Assembly (NCBI GenBank): GCA_016213785.1
Contig: JACQZQ010000103.1
Coordinates: 58,356-122,355, forward strand
Length of the DNA: 64,000 bases
Source of the DNA: Acidobacteriota bacterium
GTDB lineage: Bacteria > Acidobacteriota > Blastocatellia > Chloracidobacteriales > JADJPF01
Direction: 5' to 3'
Each line of letters opens with the position of its first letter. The stretch's first letter is position 1. A program made the position numbers and the translations under genes. A model generated the notes under the pieces. The model did not search any database. It saw only the letters and a list, made by a program, of their open reading frames with translations, and was not told the origin of the DNA. Below, one piece after another: positions 37,820 through 47,373 of this stretch.

Positions 37820-38689
37820 ATGCTAGAAAAAGCTAAAACTCTTGTTACATTAACTCTTCCAATTAAAATAGAGCGTAGTGCCCGAATATTAACAGCATCC
37901 TGGCGTTTAATGCCAGACTTCCTTGTTCTTGGTGGACAAAAATGTGGAACAACTTCTTTATATCAATATTTAATAATGCACCCTTTTATTATTAGTGCAA
38001 TGAAAAAACAAATGCACTTTTTTGATAATCATTATGATAAAGGGATCTCTTGGTATAAAGCACATTTCCCTTCATATTTTTATAAACATTACTTTAAGCA
38101 TATTCACAAACAAGACTTTATTACCGGAGAAGCAACACCTTATTATATATTTCATCCATTAGCAGCAAGACGTGCAGCTAAATTTTTACCTAATGCGAAA
38201 TTTATTTTAGTAATTAGAAACCCTGTTGAGCGTGCTTACTCTCATTATCATCATGAACTTAGAAAAGGAACAGAAAAACTATCTTTTGAAGAAGCAATTG
38301 CAATAGAACAAGAACGTTTATCGGGTGAACGAGAGAAAATGTTAGTTGATGAGCATTATTATAGCTTTAACTTTCAACGTTATTCATATTTATCACGTGG
38401 TCATTATGCAGAACAATTAATAGAATGGTTTAATTATTTCCCTCGTGAAAGATTTTTTATTGTTAAAAGCGAAGATATGCGCCATAACACTATTCAAATA
38501 GTACAACAGATCTTTAGCTTTCTAAATCTACCTGATTTTTCTGATTTTCATTTGGAAAAAGATCAATATTACAATGTTGGAAAATATGAAAAGATGGATA
38601 GCAAAATGCGAGAAAAATTAGTTGAATATTTTAAACCACATAATGAAAAACTCTATAAACTATTAGATAGAGACTTTAACTGGCAATAA
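37820..38689 (+). CDS. PAPS-dependent sulfotransferase
   Basis: 289 residues of the heparan-sulfate/NDST-like family. The 5'-phosphosulfate loop LGGQKCGTTSLYQYL is at about 37-51, and the 3'-phosphate-binding strand-helix VIRNPVERAYSHYHHEL at about 131-147. Transfers sulfate from PAPS to a hydroxyl or amine, here most likely a surface polysaccharide, since a flippase, an alkaline-phosphatase-like enzyme and a YfhO-like protein lie downstream. No membrane segment. Confidence 0.9.
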   Translation: MLEKAKTLVTLTLPIKIERSARILTASWRLMPDFLVLGGQKCGTTSLYQYLIMHPFIISAMKKQMHFFDNHYDKGISWYKAHFPSYFYKHYFKHIHKQDFITGEATPYYIFHPLAARRAAKFLPNAKFILVIRNPVERAYSHYHHELRKGTEKLSFEEAIAIEQERLSGEREKMLVDEHYYSFNFQRYSYLSRGHYAEQLIEWFNYFPRERFFIVKSEDMRHNTIQIVQQIFSFLNLPDFSDFHLEKDQYYNVGKYEKMDSKMREKLVEYFKPHNEKLYKLLDRDFNWQ

Positions 38690-38778
38690 ATACTATTTAA
38701 CAATTGTGTTTACAAATATAACTAAAACTATATGTGCGTATTTACTGTTAGTTTTTCTTAATACTGTTAGCTATTTAT

Positions 38779-40257
38779 TTATATTTTTACTAATTTATCA
38801 AATGACAGAGTTTTTAACTGATTAAAGATTTCTTTTATTTTTGCTTTTTCTTTCTGATCATAAAAATTTACAAATATTAATAAAAACGGCAATATTAACG
38901 TTAATGGCAATTTAACTAAAAACGAAATTATTGGTCTTTCAATAATAATTAATTGACTAGATATAAATATTATTGTAATTAGTATAAATATTTTTGCTAC
39001 TCTACCCCATTCATAATCAACATGCAGTAATTTATCAGAAATAGCATATCTTAAAATAGAAATTATTATATAAGAAATGAGAGTTGCAATTGCTGCACCT
39101 TTCATTCCCATACTAGGAATTAAGAAAAAATTTAATATAATGTTTGATAATGCTGCTATAGCAACAATAATAGGGCTAAGATAAGATTTTCGCAGTAAAC
39201 TAATGCCTATTCCTAAAGTTGGATTTGCTACATCAAGTATTGCAGCTAGCGCTAAATAAGGAACAATTGTTGCGGCATCCCAATATTTAGCAGTAGCAAA
39301 AATTCTTAGAACATCCTCAACTAATACTGCTAATCCTAAAGCTAAAAATGAAGATCCATAAACAACATATGTTAACATACGAGCATAATATTCTTTTGCA
39401 TCTTTATCATTCATTACAGACACTTGCATATTTGCCCATATCATTCCAAAAGGCGTAGATATTAATAAACTGATTGGGGTTGTTAATTGATTTCCTAATC
39501 CATACAAACCAACTTGTCTTGAATCTGTATAATATTGTAAAAACCATCTATCAATAGACTGAAAACATATAGCAGATAAGCGTCCAAATATTAATGGAGT
39601 ACCAAATGCAAGCATTTTTTTTAATTCTACGATATTAAACCCAAATTTCATTCCTGACAGAGTAATTACAAACATTAAACTATTCTCTACAAGTGCCCCA
39701 ACAAGATTTCCTATCAAAATTCCTTGTATACCTAATTCCCAATATACTACTAAACTAATATTAGTAACTAGTTGAATAATAAAACCTATTGTTTGACAAA
39801 TAGAATAATTAATAGAAGCTTTACGAAGACGTAGTAAAGTATCAGGAACAACATTAAATATTTCTAAAAATGAAATTGCATATATAATTTTTAAATGTGT
39901 TGCATAATTATATGAATTAAATAAATATTTTGATGTTTGAGGAGCAAAATATGTAAATGTTAATAATATTGGTATAGATGTGCATAATAAAAATACAAAT
40001 ACCGTTGTAGCTAATTCAGGTCTTTTATCTTCATCATAATCATACCAAGACCTTAGTAAAGCATTGCCTAATCCCATTCTTAATATCAATGGAATTGCAG
40101 ATAAAATAGTCATTAATAAGATAAAAATTCCATACTCTTTAGGTCTAATATAATATGTGTAAATAGGAATTAAAAAAAACCCTAATGCACGATTAATTAC
40201 TCCTGTTACACCAAAAACAAACATATGTTTGAAAGTAGTTTTTAGTTTTTCGTAAAT
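38779..40257 (-). CDS. Wzx-like polysaccharide flippase, apparent ATT start
   Basis: 492 residues with about 12-14 membrane segments; MOP/PST superfamily. The first in-frame ATG (40224) cuts into the conserved start region, whose text VINRALGFFLIPIYTYY follows it at once. Upstream in frame are 11 codons, read as (M)YEKLKTTFKHM, exactly what family members carry. They are bounded by an in-frame TGA at 40263-40261. No ATG, GTG or TTG lies there; ATT at 40257-40255 sits nine bases after GGAGG. The expected role is to flip lipid-linked repeat units across the inner membrane. Visibly more AT-rich than neighbouring genes. Confidence 0.88.
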   Translation of the reverse strand: MYEKLKTTFKHMFVFGVTGVINRALGFFLIPIYTYYIRPKEYGIFILLMTILSAIPLILRMGLGNALLRSWYDYDEDKRPELATTVFVFLLCTSIPILLTFTYFAPQTSKYLFNSYNYATHLKIIYAISFLEIFNVVPDTLLRLRKASINYSICQTIGFIIQLVTNISLVVYWELGIQGILIGNLVGALVENSLMFVITLSGMKFGFNIVELKKMLAFGTPLIFGRLSAICFQSIDRWFLQYYTDSRQVGLYGLGNQLTTPISLLISTPFGMIWANMQVSVMNDKDAKEYYARMLTYVVYGSSFLALGLAVLVEDVLRIFATAKYWDAATIVPYLALAAILDVANPTLGIGISLLRKSYLSPIIVAIAALSNIILNFFLIPSMGMKGAAIATLISYIIISILRYAISDKLLHVDYEWGRVAKIFILITIIFISSQLIIIERPIISFLVKLPLTLILPFLLIFVNFYDQKEKAKIKEIFNQLKTLSFDKLVKI

Positions 40258-40583
40258 ATTTCATTACCTCCAATATTAATTATATGTTAGCAAATCAAAC
40301 TATCTTAAAAATATTTTTACAGTAAGTTTTTACATTTAATTTTAATAATTTTCTTTTTAGTAAAGAGTTTGGAACAAAATTTATTTAGTTTAACAATAGA
40401 TTTATATCTTTTGAGTTAAACCATATTCTAGGAATTTGGTTTAACTATCCAAAACAGAGCCAACACCGCTTTGGTTTTGAAAATAGAAAAATGATATAAT
40501 GCCTTTTTTTCAAGTACAAACCTATCTTGTTCTTTTGTTTTATACATTAAGTTTACATTTTCTACCTTAAAAGGAGATAAGTT
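40258..40583. other. Divergent intergenic region
   Basis: About 325 bases, very AT-rich, with no convincing reading frame. It contains the ribosome site of the flippase gene (GGAGG near 40269, minus strand) and a promoter for the gene at 40584. Confidence 0.5.
40471..40500 (+). promoter_or_regulatory. Sigma70-type promoter
   Basis: TTGGTT (40471-40476), 18-base spacer, TATAAT (40495-40500), about 84 bases before the TTG start at 40584. A ribosome site AAAGGAG precedes that start by seven bases. Confidence 0.42.
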
Positions 40584-42281
40584 TTGAATACTCAAGTAGT
40601 TATTGTTGGTTTAGATGCCGCCACTTTTAGCTTAATTAATCAATATATTGGTGAAGGGCTACTGCCAAACATACAAAAAATGATTTCTGAAGGATCATCA
40701 GGTTTATTGCTTTCTACACCCAATATGCATAGCGCATCTTCTTGGACATCAATAATTACAGGTAAAAATCCTGGTAAACATGGAATTTATGTATTTTCTG
40801 ATCGTACATTTGCTACAAATAAACAAGCTATTTTTACAGGTGCAGACCGTAAATGTGACAGCATGTTTCGTATATTAACAAATGCTGGTTATAGAGTTGG
40901 AATGATGAATATACCTATGACCTATCCAGCAGAAAACGCACCTGGGAGCTTTATGATTTCAGGGCTTGATGCTCCTGTCTTTGATGAAAAGGCTTTTAGC
41001 TCTCCTAGTCTTCGTGCAGAAGTTTTAGCTAAGTATCCTGATTATTCTCCTACTCCAACCAATTTGGCTAAACATATGGAAGTACAAGATTTAGATGGAG
41101 CTATTGATCTTTGGCTTAAGCTTTCTTATATGCACACTGAAGTAGCTAAAGATTTAATTAAACGCTACAGCCCTGATGTATTTATGATTGTTTACACCGC
41201 TACAGATTGGGTACAACATTATTTTTGGAAATATATAGAGCCTCGTCATCCTGAATATGATGCTAAAGAAGCAGTGCTTTACCGTGACACTATTAAGAGA
41301 TTTTACTCTGTAATGGATGAAATTATTGGTCAACTAAGAGAAATTGTTGGTAATCAAGCTAATACAATTATAGTTTCTGATCATGGTATGGGCCCAAATA
41401 CTCAAGGATCTTTTCACGTAGTTGATTGGCTTATGGGCACTGGCTTTATGGCTATGCAAGCAGAAGAAGCTTTTGCAAGTGTGGCATCAGCACCTTCAAA
41501 AACTCAAGAAAAAGCTCAAGAATTAAAAAATAGTGTTCAACAAGTTGTAAAAAACTTCTTACCTTCATCTGTCCGAAGCACAATAAAAAATATGATAGGA
41601 GAAAAAGCTGCTCCTATTGCAAACAAAGACCGTTTTTATAGTCGTGTAATTTGGGAACAAACCCGTGCCTACTCAGAACCAGGCCGTAATATTATTAATA
41701 TAAATCTTAAAGGCCGTAATAAATTTGGTATTGTTGAACCAGCAGACTATAACAAAACTTGCGATGAAGTTATAGCTAAAATAAAAGAGTGGCTTGACCC
41801 CGATACAGGACTACCTGTCGTAAAAGAAGTAAAAAAACGCTCTGAAATGTATAAAGGGCCTTATATTGAGTTTGCTAGTGATATGTACGTGCATTGGAAT
41901 TCTGATGTTATTTTACAAAAAGCAACCCCTGAAATAATTCGTAAGAAAAAGTTTTGGTGGAATGGAACACATCGTCCACAAGGAATTATCATATGTGATG
42001 GGCCTAAAATAGAACCTAACACAACACTAGAAGGCGCTTGTGTTTATGACATTGTGCCTACAGTGCTTAATTTAGTTGGAGTTTCTGCCCCTGTAGATTT
42101 AGATGGGCAAATTTTAGCAGATGCTGTAATTGGAATGGCTTCTAACAAACCATCAAATATAAAAATAGGCTCTGACAACGATAATAACAATAGTAGTGGT
42201 TTTACAGAAACATCTACAGACTTATCAGACGATGAAGAAAGCAATGTTGCTGAAAAACTACGTAGTTTAGGGTATTTATAA
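40584..42281 (+). CDS. Alkaline-phosphatase-superfamily phosphodiesterase/phosphotransferase
   Basis: 565 residues from a TTG start chosen because AAAGGAG sits seven bases upstream and family homology begins at once (VVIVGLDAAT, metal Asp ~11). Nucleophile region SSWTSIITGKNPGKHG (about 52-67), metal-binding TDWVQHYFWKY (about 205), SDHGMG (about 265) and GTHRPQG (about 458) follow the type I phosphodiesterase/nucleotide pyrophosphatase plan. The C-terminus EEKLRSLGYL-like motif (VAEKLRSLGYL) is common in this subfamily. No signal peptide, so cytoplasmic. Its position beside flippase and sulfotransferase genes suggests phosphoglycan or glycolipid metabolism. Confidence 0.85.
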   Translation: MNTQVVIVGLDAATFSLINQYIGEGLLPNIQKMISEGSSGLLLSTPNMHSASSWTSIITGKNPGKHGIYVFSDRTFATNKQAIFTGADRKCDSMFRILTNAGYRVGMMNIPMTYPAENAPGSFMISGLDAPVFDEKAFSSPSLRAEVLAKYPDYSPTPTNLAKHMEVQDLDGAIDLWLKLSYMHTEVAKDLIKRYSPDVFMIVYTATDWVQHYFWKYIEPRHPEYDAKEAVLYRDTIKRFYSVMDEIIGQLREIVGNQANTIIVSDHGMGPNTQGSFHVVDWLMGTGFMAMQAEEAFASVASAPSKTQEKAQELKNSVQQVVKNFLPSSVRSTIKNMIGEKAAPIANKDRFYSRVIWEQTRAYSEPGRNIININLKGRNKFGIVEPADYNKTCDEVIAKIKEWLDPDTGLPVVKEVKKRSEMYKGPYIEFASDMYVHWNSDVILQKATPEIIRKKKFWWNGTHRPQGIIICDGPKIEPNTTLEGACVYDIVPTVLNLVGVSAPVDLDGQILADAVIGMASNKPSNIKIGSDNDNNNSSGFTETSTDLSDDEESNVAEKLRSLGYL

Positions 42282-42336
42282 AAGCATATTGCTATATTCT
42301 TATAACATATTTTCTTTAACAAAGACTTTGTTTTAT

Positions 42337-44847
42337 TTATTTTAAGATAAAGTCTTTTCTATAAACATATAATCCAATCAAAGTAAGAAAAAGTGTTATT
42401 AAACTTAATATAGCCCCATAATATAATGGCTTAGGACGAAAAACAAATATTACTTTATGCTCTCCTCCTTTTACTATTACACCTCTAAAAGCATGATTTG
42501 CTCTAATTAATTTACTAGGCTGATTATCAACCAATACTTCCCACCCTGGATAATAGGTATCTGTAAAAACAAGTAGTTTTGTGCCTTTTGTTTTTGTATT
42601 TAATATAACTTTATTATTTCTGTATTCTATAATTTCTACTTTATCTTCTATTTCACTTGAAGAAATATCTTGTATATTTATTGAGCTATCACTAATTAAT
42701 ATAGTTGAGCTTATATCAAAGTCTTTTTTCTTCATTTCATTAAAAATATCTGTTTGTTTAGCAATATTTTTTATTTCTTTAGCAAAAAATGCACGTGGCT
42801 TAACATTTATGTTCTCATATATTTTAATTTTATTTCCAGAATATACTTCTTTATAATTTTCTTCTTTAATTATATTTGTTTCCTTTGTCATTAAATATTT
42901 TACACCTAAAAAATCATAAATTGGTGAGTAAGTTTTACTAAATACAATGTGGCTTAGATGTTCTTGTTTTTCACTTAAGCTAGTAAATTCTCGATACCAT
43001 TTAGGAAATAGCTGATCTTTACCATAAATTGTATTGATTTTATATGCTAACAATGTATTTGGTGGAGCAACTATGCTATCTCCTTCAAAATTTTCTGCTT
43101 TTTCTCTTAATTCTACAGGTGCAACAACTAATCTATAATTATTAATATTATTTTTTATAAAATTTATAGTTTGATTTTTAGTATACATTAGTTTTGAATC
43201 AAAAATTTGATTATATTGATTACTTTGCCATATTAACTCTAATAATAAGATAGAAAACATTATTATTATTAATATAAATTTTCTATCTTTTTCTTGTTTA
43301 TAAATAATTTGAAATATAATTACGATACTAGTTAATATAACTAAAACAATAATTGTATCTATATTTGTAAAAGATAATGTTGTATTTAAAGCTATTAATA
43401 TTTTATAAACTAGTTTTAATAATCCTGAAAATTGTGTTACGTTATTTGGTAATAAATAACCTAAAAAATCAAAACTTACAATTATAAATACAGTAAGTAT
43501 CAATAATAATAAGTATATATTTTTAATTTTTTGTAAAAACTTTTTAACTTCTATCCAACCAGCTATTAATAAATAATTAACACCGTAAGCAGCTAGAACT
43601 GCACTGCTAAAAGCATAAATTCCGCTAATACGAGTAGTTGCTCTAATAGTTTTTAATATAGGTAGATATTTTGTTATATGAACATAAATAGGAGTAAACA
43701 TCATTACAGCTAAAGCACCTACCGTTAATATAATAAAATAATAAATTGTAGGATCTTTAAATTTGAATTTTTGTTGCCAGAAAGTAAAAGTAATAAAAAT
43801 TAATGTGATTAAACCTAAATAAATAATATGATCTTGAGAAACACCAATATCAACAAACTGTTTAGTAATAGTTGGCTCAAAAGCTTTACCAAAAACGCGT
43901 GGAATAATTAAAGTGAGTAAATACCAAGGTGGTAGCCAAATATAACCTATTTCTGTAGGGACAATTTTTCTATTAGAAAAGCTTAACAATTCAAAAACAG
44001 GCCACCAATTTATAGCAGATAGACCAAATCCTATAATTAAAGTGATTACAAGATATTTTATACCATTTTTTATAGAGTTTATTCTATTTATATTTGTATT
44101 ATTTAATATTGGAATTAATAAATAATATATTATTAATGCTGTTAAATAATAAATTGTTGTTGGTATATATCCACAGTAGAAATGTAAAGCTAACGCAATA
44201 CCAGAGAGTATTGAATATATCATTTTATTTGTTTTTAGTGCTTTATCTGCACCTAACAACATTAAAGGTAACCACATCAATGCACCTAACCAACCTAACC
44301 ATGTTAAATGTTGCATTACATGATCAGATAATAAAAAAACTATAGCTCCGATAAATGCACTTATAGGGTTTAATCTTAAATTAATTAAAAAAACATATGT
44401 AAAAATTGCAGTTAATGCTAATTCTAATAGTCTTGCTAAACTATAACCAAGAGGGATGTTAAAAAAGTAGTAAAGTAGATGTGTAGGAGAGAAAATTTTT
44501 GTTACACCATCAGCATAAATAGGATGTCCTCCAAGAATGTAAGGGTTCCATAAAGGAAGTTCACCATTACGATAGCTATCTACAATAAAATAATCTCTAG
44601 TAACATAAGTATCTGTAAGATCTCGTCGGCTATAAGGATAATTATCATAAGTTGATATAGCTGCACCCCAAGGAAGTTGATTTGAATGGGTTGCTAAGTC
44701 AATTAATGTTTCTCCCAAAAAGAAAACACGCCAAAATAATGCAATAATAATTAATAACAATGCTAAAACAGCAATAACATGTATTTTTATTGATTTTATT
44801 TCAGCATTACATGCTAATTGCCAAAGAGAGTAATCATTTTTTTTCAT
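42337..44847 (-). CDS. YfhO-like integral membrane protein
   Basis: 836 residues with about 13 membrane segments. Text near the N-terminus (DTYVTRDYFIVDSYRNGELP, then LWNPYILGGHP) and the C-terminal beta domain (DTYYPGWEVLVDN, NHAFRGVIVKGGEHKV) mark the bacterial YfhO family of GT-C-fold membrane proteins. YfhO-type proteins add sugars to lipoteichoic acid or related polymers. Here a role in surface glycan modification is inferred from the neighbouring flippase and sulfotransferase. The gene is markedly AT-rich, with many Ile/Asn/Lys codons. Confidence 0.85.
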   Translation of the reverse strand: MKKNDYSLWQLACNAEIKSIKIHVIAVLALLLIIIALFWRVFFLGETLIDLATHSNQLPWGAAISTYDNYPYSRRDLTDTYVTRDYFIVDSYRNGELPLWNPYILGGHPIYADGVTKIFSPTHLLYYFFNIPLGYSLARLLELALTAIFTYVFLINLRLNPISAFIGAIVFLLSDHVMQHLTWLGWLGALMWLPLMLLGADKALKTNKMIYSILSGIALALHFYCGYIPTTIYYLTALIIYYLLIPILNNTNINRINSIKNGIKYLVITLIIGFGLSAINWWPVFELLSFSNRKIVPTEIGYIWLPPWYLLTLIIPRVFGKAFEPTITKQFVDIGVSQDHIIYLGLITLIFITFTFWQQKFKFKDPTIYYFIILTVGALAVMMFTPIYVHITKYLPILKTIRATTRISGIYAFSSAVLAAYGVNYLLIAGWIEVKKFLQKIKNIYLLLLILTVFIIVSFDFLGYLLPNNVTQFSGLLKLVYKILIALNTTLSFTNIDTIIVLVILTSIVIIFQIIYKQEKDRKFILIIIMFSILLLELIWQSNQYNQIFDSKLMYTKNQTINFIKNNINNYRLVVAPVELREKAENFEGDSIVAPPNTLLAYKINTIYGKDQLFPKWYREFTSLSEKQEHLSHIVFSKTYSPIYDFLGVKYLMTKETNIIKEENYKEVYSGNKIKIYENINVKPRAFFAKEIKNIAKQTDIFNEMKKKDFDISSTILISDSSINIQDISSSEIEDKVEIIEYRNNKVILNTKTKGTKLLVFTDTYYPGWEVLVDNQPSKLIRANHAFRGVIVKGGEHKVIFVFRPKPLYYGAILSLITLFLTLIGLYVYRKDFILK

Positions 44848-45043
44848 ATAAATTTTACTTTAAGCCCTGTGTATTTTCTTTACTTTCTATTTTGAAAAAG
44901 ATTTGATACCAATATAATTTATGATTTACTAGCTTTGCTAATAACTAAAAGTTATGAAATAATTCCTTTATTAAAATTTGATACAGCAGTCTCACCAAGA
45001 GTAATACACTTACAATACTTAATTTAAGAAAGGATATAAAGCT

Positions 45044-46105
45044 GTGAAAAAGTTTGTTTTATCAACACTACTTGGCCTTTTTCTAATGCTAATGGGTTTT
45101 GCCAATTTAGCAATGGCACAGGGGCCTGTTTTTAGAATTAATTTTACTGTTCAGATTAAGCCTGGCGTTACAGTTGATATGGGCGCCAATGTAGTAGTTA
45201 ACCCTAGCAAGCCTAAAAAAGGCTCAACGATCTTAGTTCTTAATGGTACAGGACAAAATTCCAACACATTTATTCCACTATCTCAACAACTATTTACCGA
45301 TAGTACAACCAGTAAGTTAGTAGCTCGCACAATTTTATTAAACTATCCTGGTCATGGTAACAGCAGTTTTCCTAATGGTGCTAAGTTTGGAGACTTAACA
45401 TTAAGCGATTATGTAACTTCTCTAATAGAATCCTTAAAAAACCTTAATGCTATTGGAATGGCCCCTGATGTAATTATGGGTCATAGTTTAGGTGCAGAAA
45501 TGCTACACCTAGCTCAACAAAGACTAATTAGCCAAGGAACCAATTTTAGAAAAGCTTTCGGAGTTAAAACAGCTATTTTCTTTGTTCCTGACATAGTTGG
45601 CCCACCAGCTTGGGCATTTACTGATAGTGGTACAGGCACGGCAGTTCTTTCAATGTTAAGAGTTGAAGACCCAGTACAAGGAAGTATAGTAGTATTCCCT
45701 CCTCCAGTTTGGGTAGGATTTTTCTATGGTAATTTAATGGGACAAGTCATTCCTGGTTCACCTACGCCAGAACAAGCTGTAGCAAATGGGTTTATAACAA
45801 CTGATTCTGCAACTATGGCAGCAGAATTTCTTGGTGCTCCACCTTTTAAACGTCCAACGGTTTCTGCTGGTATTTTTGGTAATGCTCAAGGAACTACTGC
45901 TGGTTTAGTAGCCTTAGAACAAGATGGTATTTATACTATTAAAGAACATCAAGATCTTTACACCCATTTAACTCAAGATCAAAGTGGTAAATTATTTTTC
46001 CCACTAAGAGGGCCTAACACTGTTCATAATCTTCATGTTCTTAGCCCTGCATCTGTAGTAGACCCCATTAAGCAAATTCTTATGGCTGGTAAAAAAAATA
46101 GGTAG
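45044..46105 (+). CDS. Secreted alpha/beta hydrolase
   Basis: 353 residues from a GTG start with AAGAAAGG upstream. Signal peptide about 1-25 (ending AMAQG). Alpha/beta hydrolase marks: ILVLNGTGQNSNTF near the oxyanion loop, LNYPGHGNSS, and nucleophile elbow MGHSLGAEM (Ser ~148). The C-terminal His is probably in TVHNLHVL. An esterase- or lipase-like enzyme acting outside the cytoplasm; substrate unknown. Stands alone. Confidence 0.8.
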   Translation: MKKFVLSTLLGLFLMLMGFANLAMAQGPVFRINFTVQIKPGVTVDMGANVVVNPSKPKKGSTILVLNGTGQNSNTFIPLSQQLFTDSTTSKLVARTILLNYPGHGNSSFPNGAKFGDLTLSDYVTSLIESLKNLNAIGMAPDVIMGHSLGAEMLHLAQQRLISQGTNFRKAFGVKTAIFFVPDIVGPPAWAFTDSGTGTAVLSMLRVEDPVQGSIVVFPPPVWVGFFYGNLMGQVIPGSPTPEQAVANGFITTDSATMAAEFLGAPPFKRPTVSAGIFGNAQGTTAGLVALEQDGIYTIKEHQDLYTHLTQDQSGKLFFPLRGPNTVHNLHVLSPASVVDPIKQILMAGKKNR

Positions 46106-46123
46106 TTTTTAGTCAGCTTTTTT

Positions 46124-46149
46124 CTAGTCCAGGTAAAAGCCTGGGCTAG
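46124..46149 (+). terminator. Hairpin terminator after the secreted hydrolase
   Basis: CTAGTCCAGG / CCTGGGCTAG, a 10-base stem with one G-U pair and a 6-base loop, 19 bases after the stop. The sequence after it is A/T-rich without a clean U-run. From 46150 to 46350 I see only AT-rich spacer. Confidence 0.45.
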
Positions 46150-46350
46150 AAATATATAAATTAAAAACACTTCTAGGTGTTAATTATTAATTGCAATTCT
46201 TCTACAAAAATCTCTTCCTTTTTTTTTAATAAAAAAGTTAAACTTAGACTATGTTTAAGTTTTTAATAAACTTACCCTTTTATCTATACCTACACAAAAT
46301 CTTACAAAAAATTTTATAAATAATTTTCGTATTTTTCTAGAAAGGTCAAA

Positions 46351-46657
46351 ATGCCAACTTCAACCTTAAAAAAACGCTTTAACCTTTGGTTTTTTGAAGG
46401 GTTAAAGAATCCACTAAAACGCCAGATAAACATAATAAAACTCATGAGCGTTCGCCTTGGTGGAAAGTTATGTGTTTAACAGGAGTAGACTATTTTTCTA
46501 TGCTAGGTTATCAACCTAGCATAGCCTTTCTATCTGCTGGAGTACTCTCACTTGTCGCAACATTTGTTTTAGTTACTTTATTTGGAGCGCTACCTGTAAT
46601 ATTTTCGTTTAGCTGAACCTAACCCTAAACGCCATCCCTATGTTCACGTAGGGTAAT
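46351..46657 (+). pseudogene. Remnant of an APC-family amino acid permease
   Basis: Three overlapping frame pieces reconstruct the N-terminus of an amino-acid permease. From ATG 46351, [20 protein letters not shown] is read. A frame change then gives [20 protein letters not shown], followed by [19 protein letters not shown] and TLFGALPV. A second change gives [17 protein letters not shown], then TAA at 46655-46657. No intact frame covers it, and the remaining ~500 residues of such a permease are absent. It is a decayed and truncated gene. The next gene follows after only 20 bases. Confidence 0.75.
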
Positions 46658-46677
46658 AATTTTAAGGAGAAAATTTA

Positions 46678-47214
46678 GTGACTCAAAGATTAAATCTCTT
46701 TCCTTCGACTTTAGAACAACGAATTGATGAATTAAACTTAGCAAATAAGTTTTTATTAAAAGAAATTAACAATAAAGCTGACCTTAAACCCCTTTCTGGA
46801 TGGTCTATAAGTGAAATAGTTTATCATCTTTATATAGTAGAAAAAGGAATTACAGGAATGCTACAAAAAGCCATACAATCTTCAGAAAGGTGTGAAAAAA
46901 AGAGCAGTGAAGAACTAAAAAAAGAATGGGAAAATATTATAAATTTTGCTAGTAATAGGCAAGAGCGTTTTAATGCACCTAGTTTTACCCTACCTAATAA
47001 TGCTCCTCATTTAAGTGATGCTATAAAATTACTAGCAGAAATCCATGAAAAGCTAGTTACTATACTTAAAAATACCTCAGCAGATGAATTAGCCTCAATT
47101 GCCAAGCCTCATGCAGTAGAAAGTGTTGGATTAATTAGTGGTTTAGGTTGGCTTACACTTATTGCTCAACATAAATTACGACATATTGAACAAATCAAGG
47201 AAATAAGTAGTTAA
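46678..47214 (+). CDS. DinB-family protein, paralog 1
   Basis: 178 residues from a GTG start, with AAGGAG ten bases upstream. DinB/YfiT four-helix fold. The likely metal triad is His50 (in IVYHLYIVEK), His165 and His169 (AQHKLRHIEQ). The opening FPSTLEQRIDEL is shared with the two genes downstream, so the three arose by tandem duplication. DinB proteins are often thiol-dependent transferases or damage-inducible proteins; the exact reaction here is unknown. Confidence 0.9.
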   Translation: MTQRLNLFPSTLEQRIDELNLANKFLLKEINNKADLKPLSGWSISEIVYHLYIVEKGITGMLQKAIQSSERCEKKSSEELKKEWENIINFASNRQERFNAPSFTLPNNAPHLSDAIKLLAEIHEKLVTILKNTSADELASIAKPHAVESVGLISGLGWLTLIAQHKLRHIEQIKEISS

Positions 47215-47324
47215 AGCCAAATTTGTTTCTTTAGTTACTTTCTATTGCAATCAATATAGAAAAACTTGAAAATAAAAAGATTAGAGGTTTAAAATAATTT
47301 CTAACTATTTGAAAACCGAAAGTT

Positions 47325-47347
47325 TATAGCCTATTTTGTAGGCTATA
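47325..47347. terminator. Hairpin between DinB paralogs 1 and 2
   Basis: Perfect 9-base inverted repeat TATAGCCTA / TAGGCTATA with a 5-base loop, 27 bases before the second DinB start. It may end paralog 1 transcripts or act in the leader of paralog 2. Confidence 0.45.
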
Positions 47348-47373
47348 TAAATTAATTTTAAGGAGAACGTTAT

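Noticed and set aside
42311..42359. Inverted repeat AAAGACTTT / AAAGTCTTT between the convergent genes at 42.3 kb
   Set aside because: The second arm lies inside the last codons of the YfhO-like gene and the stem is A/T-only, so a terminator call is weak.
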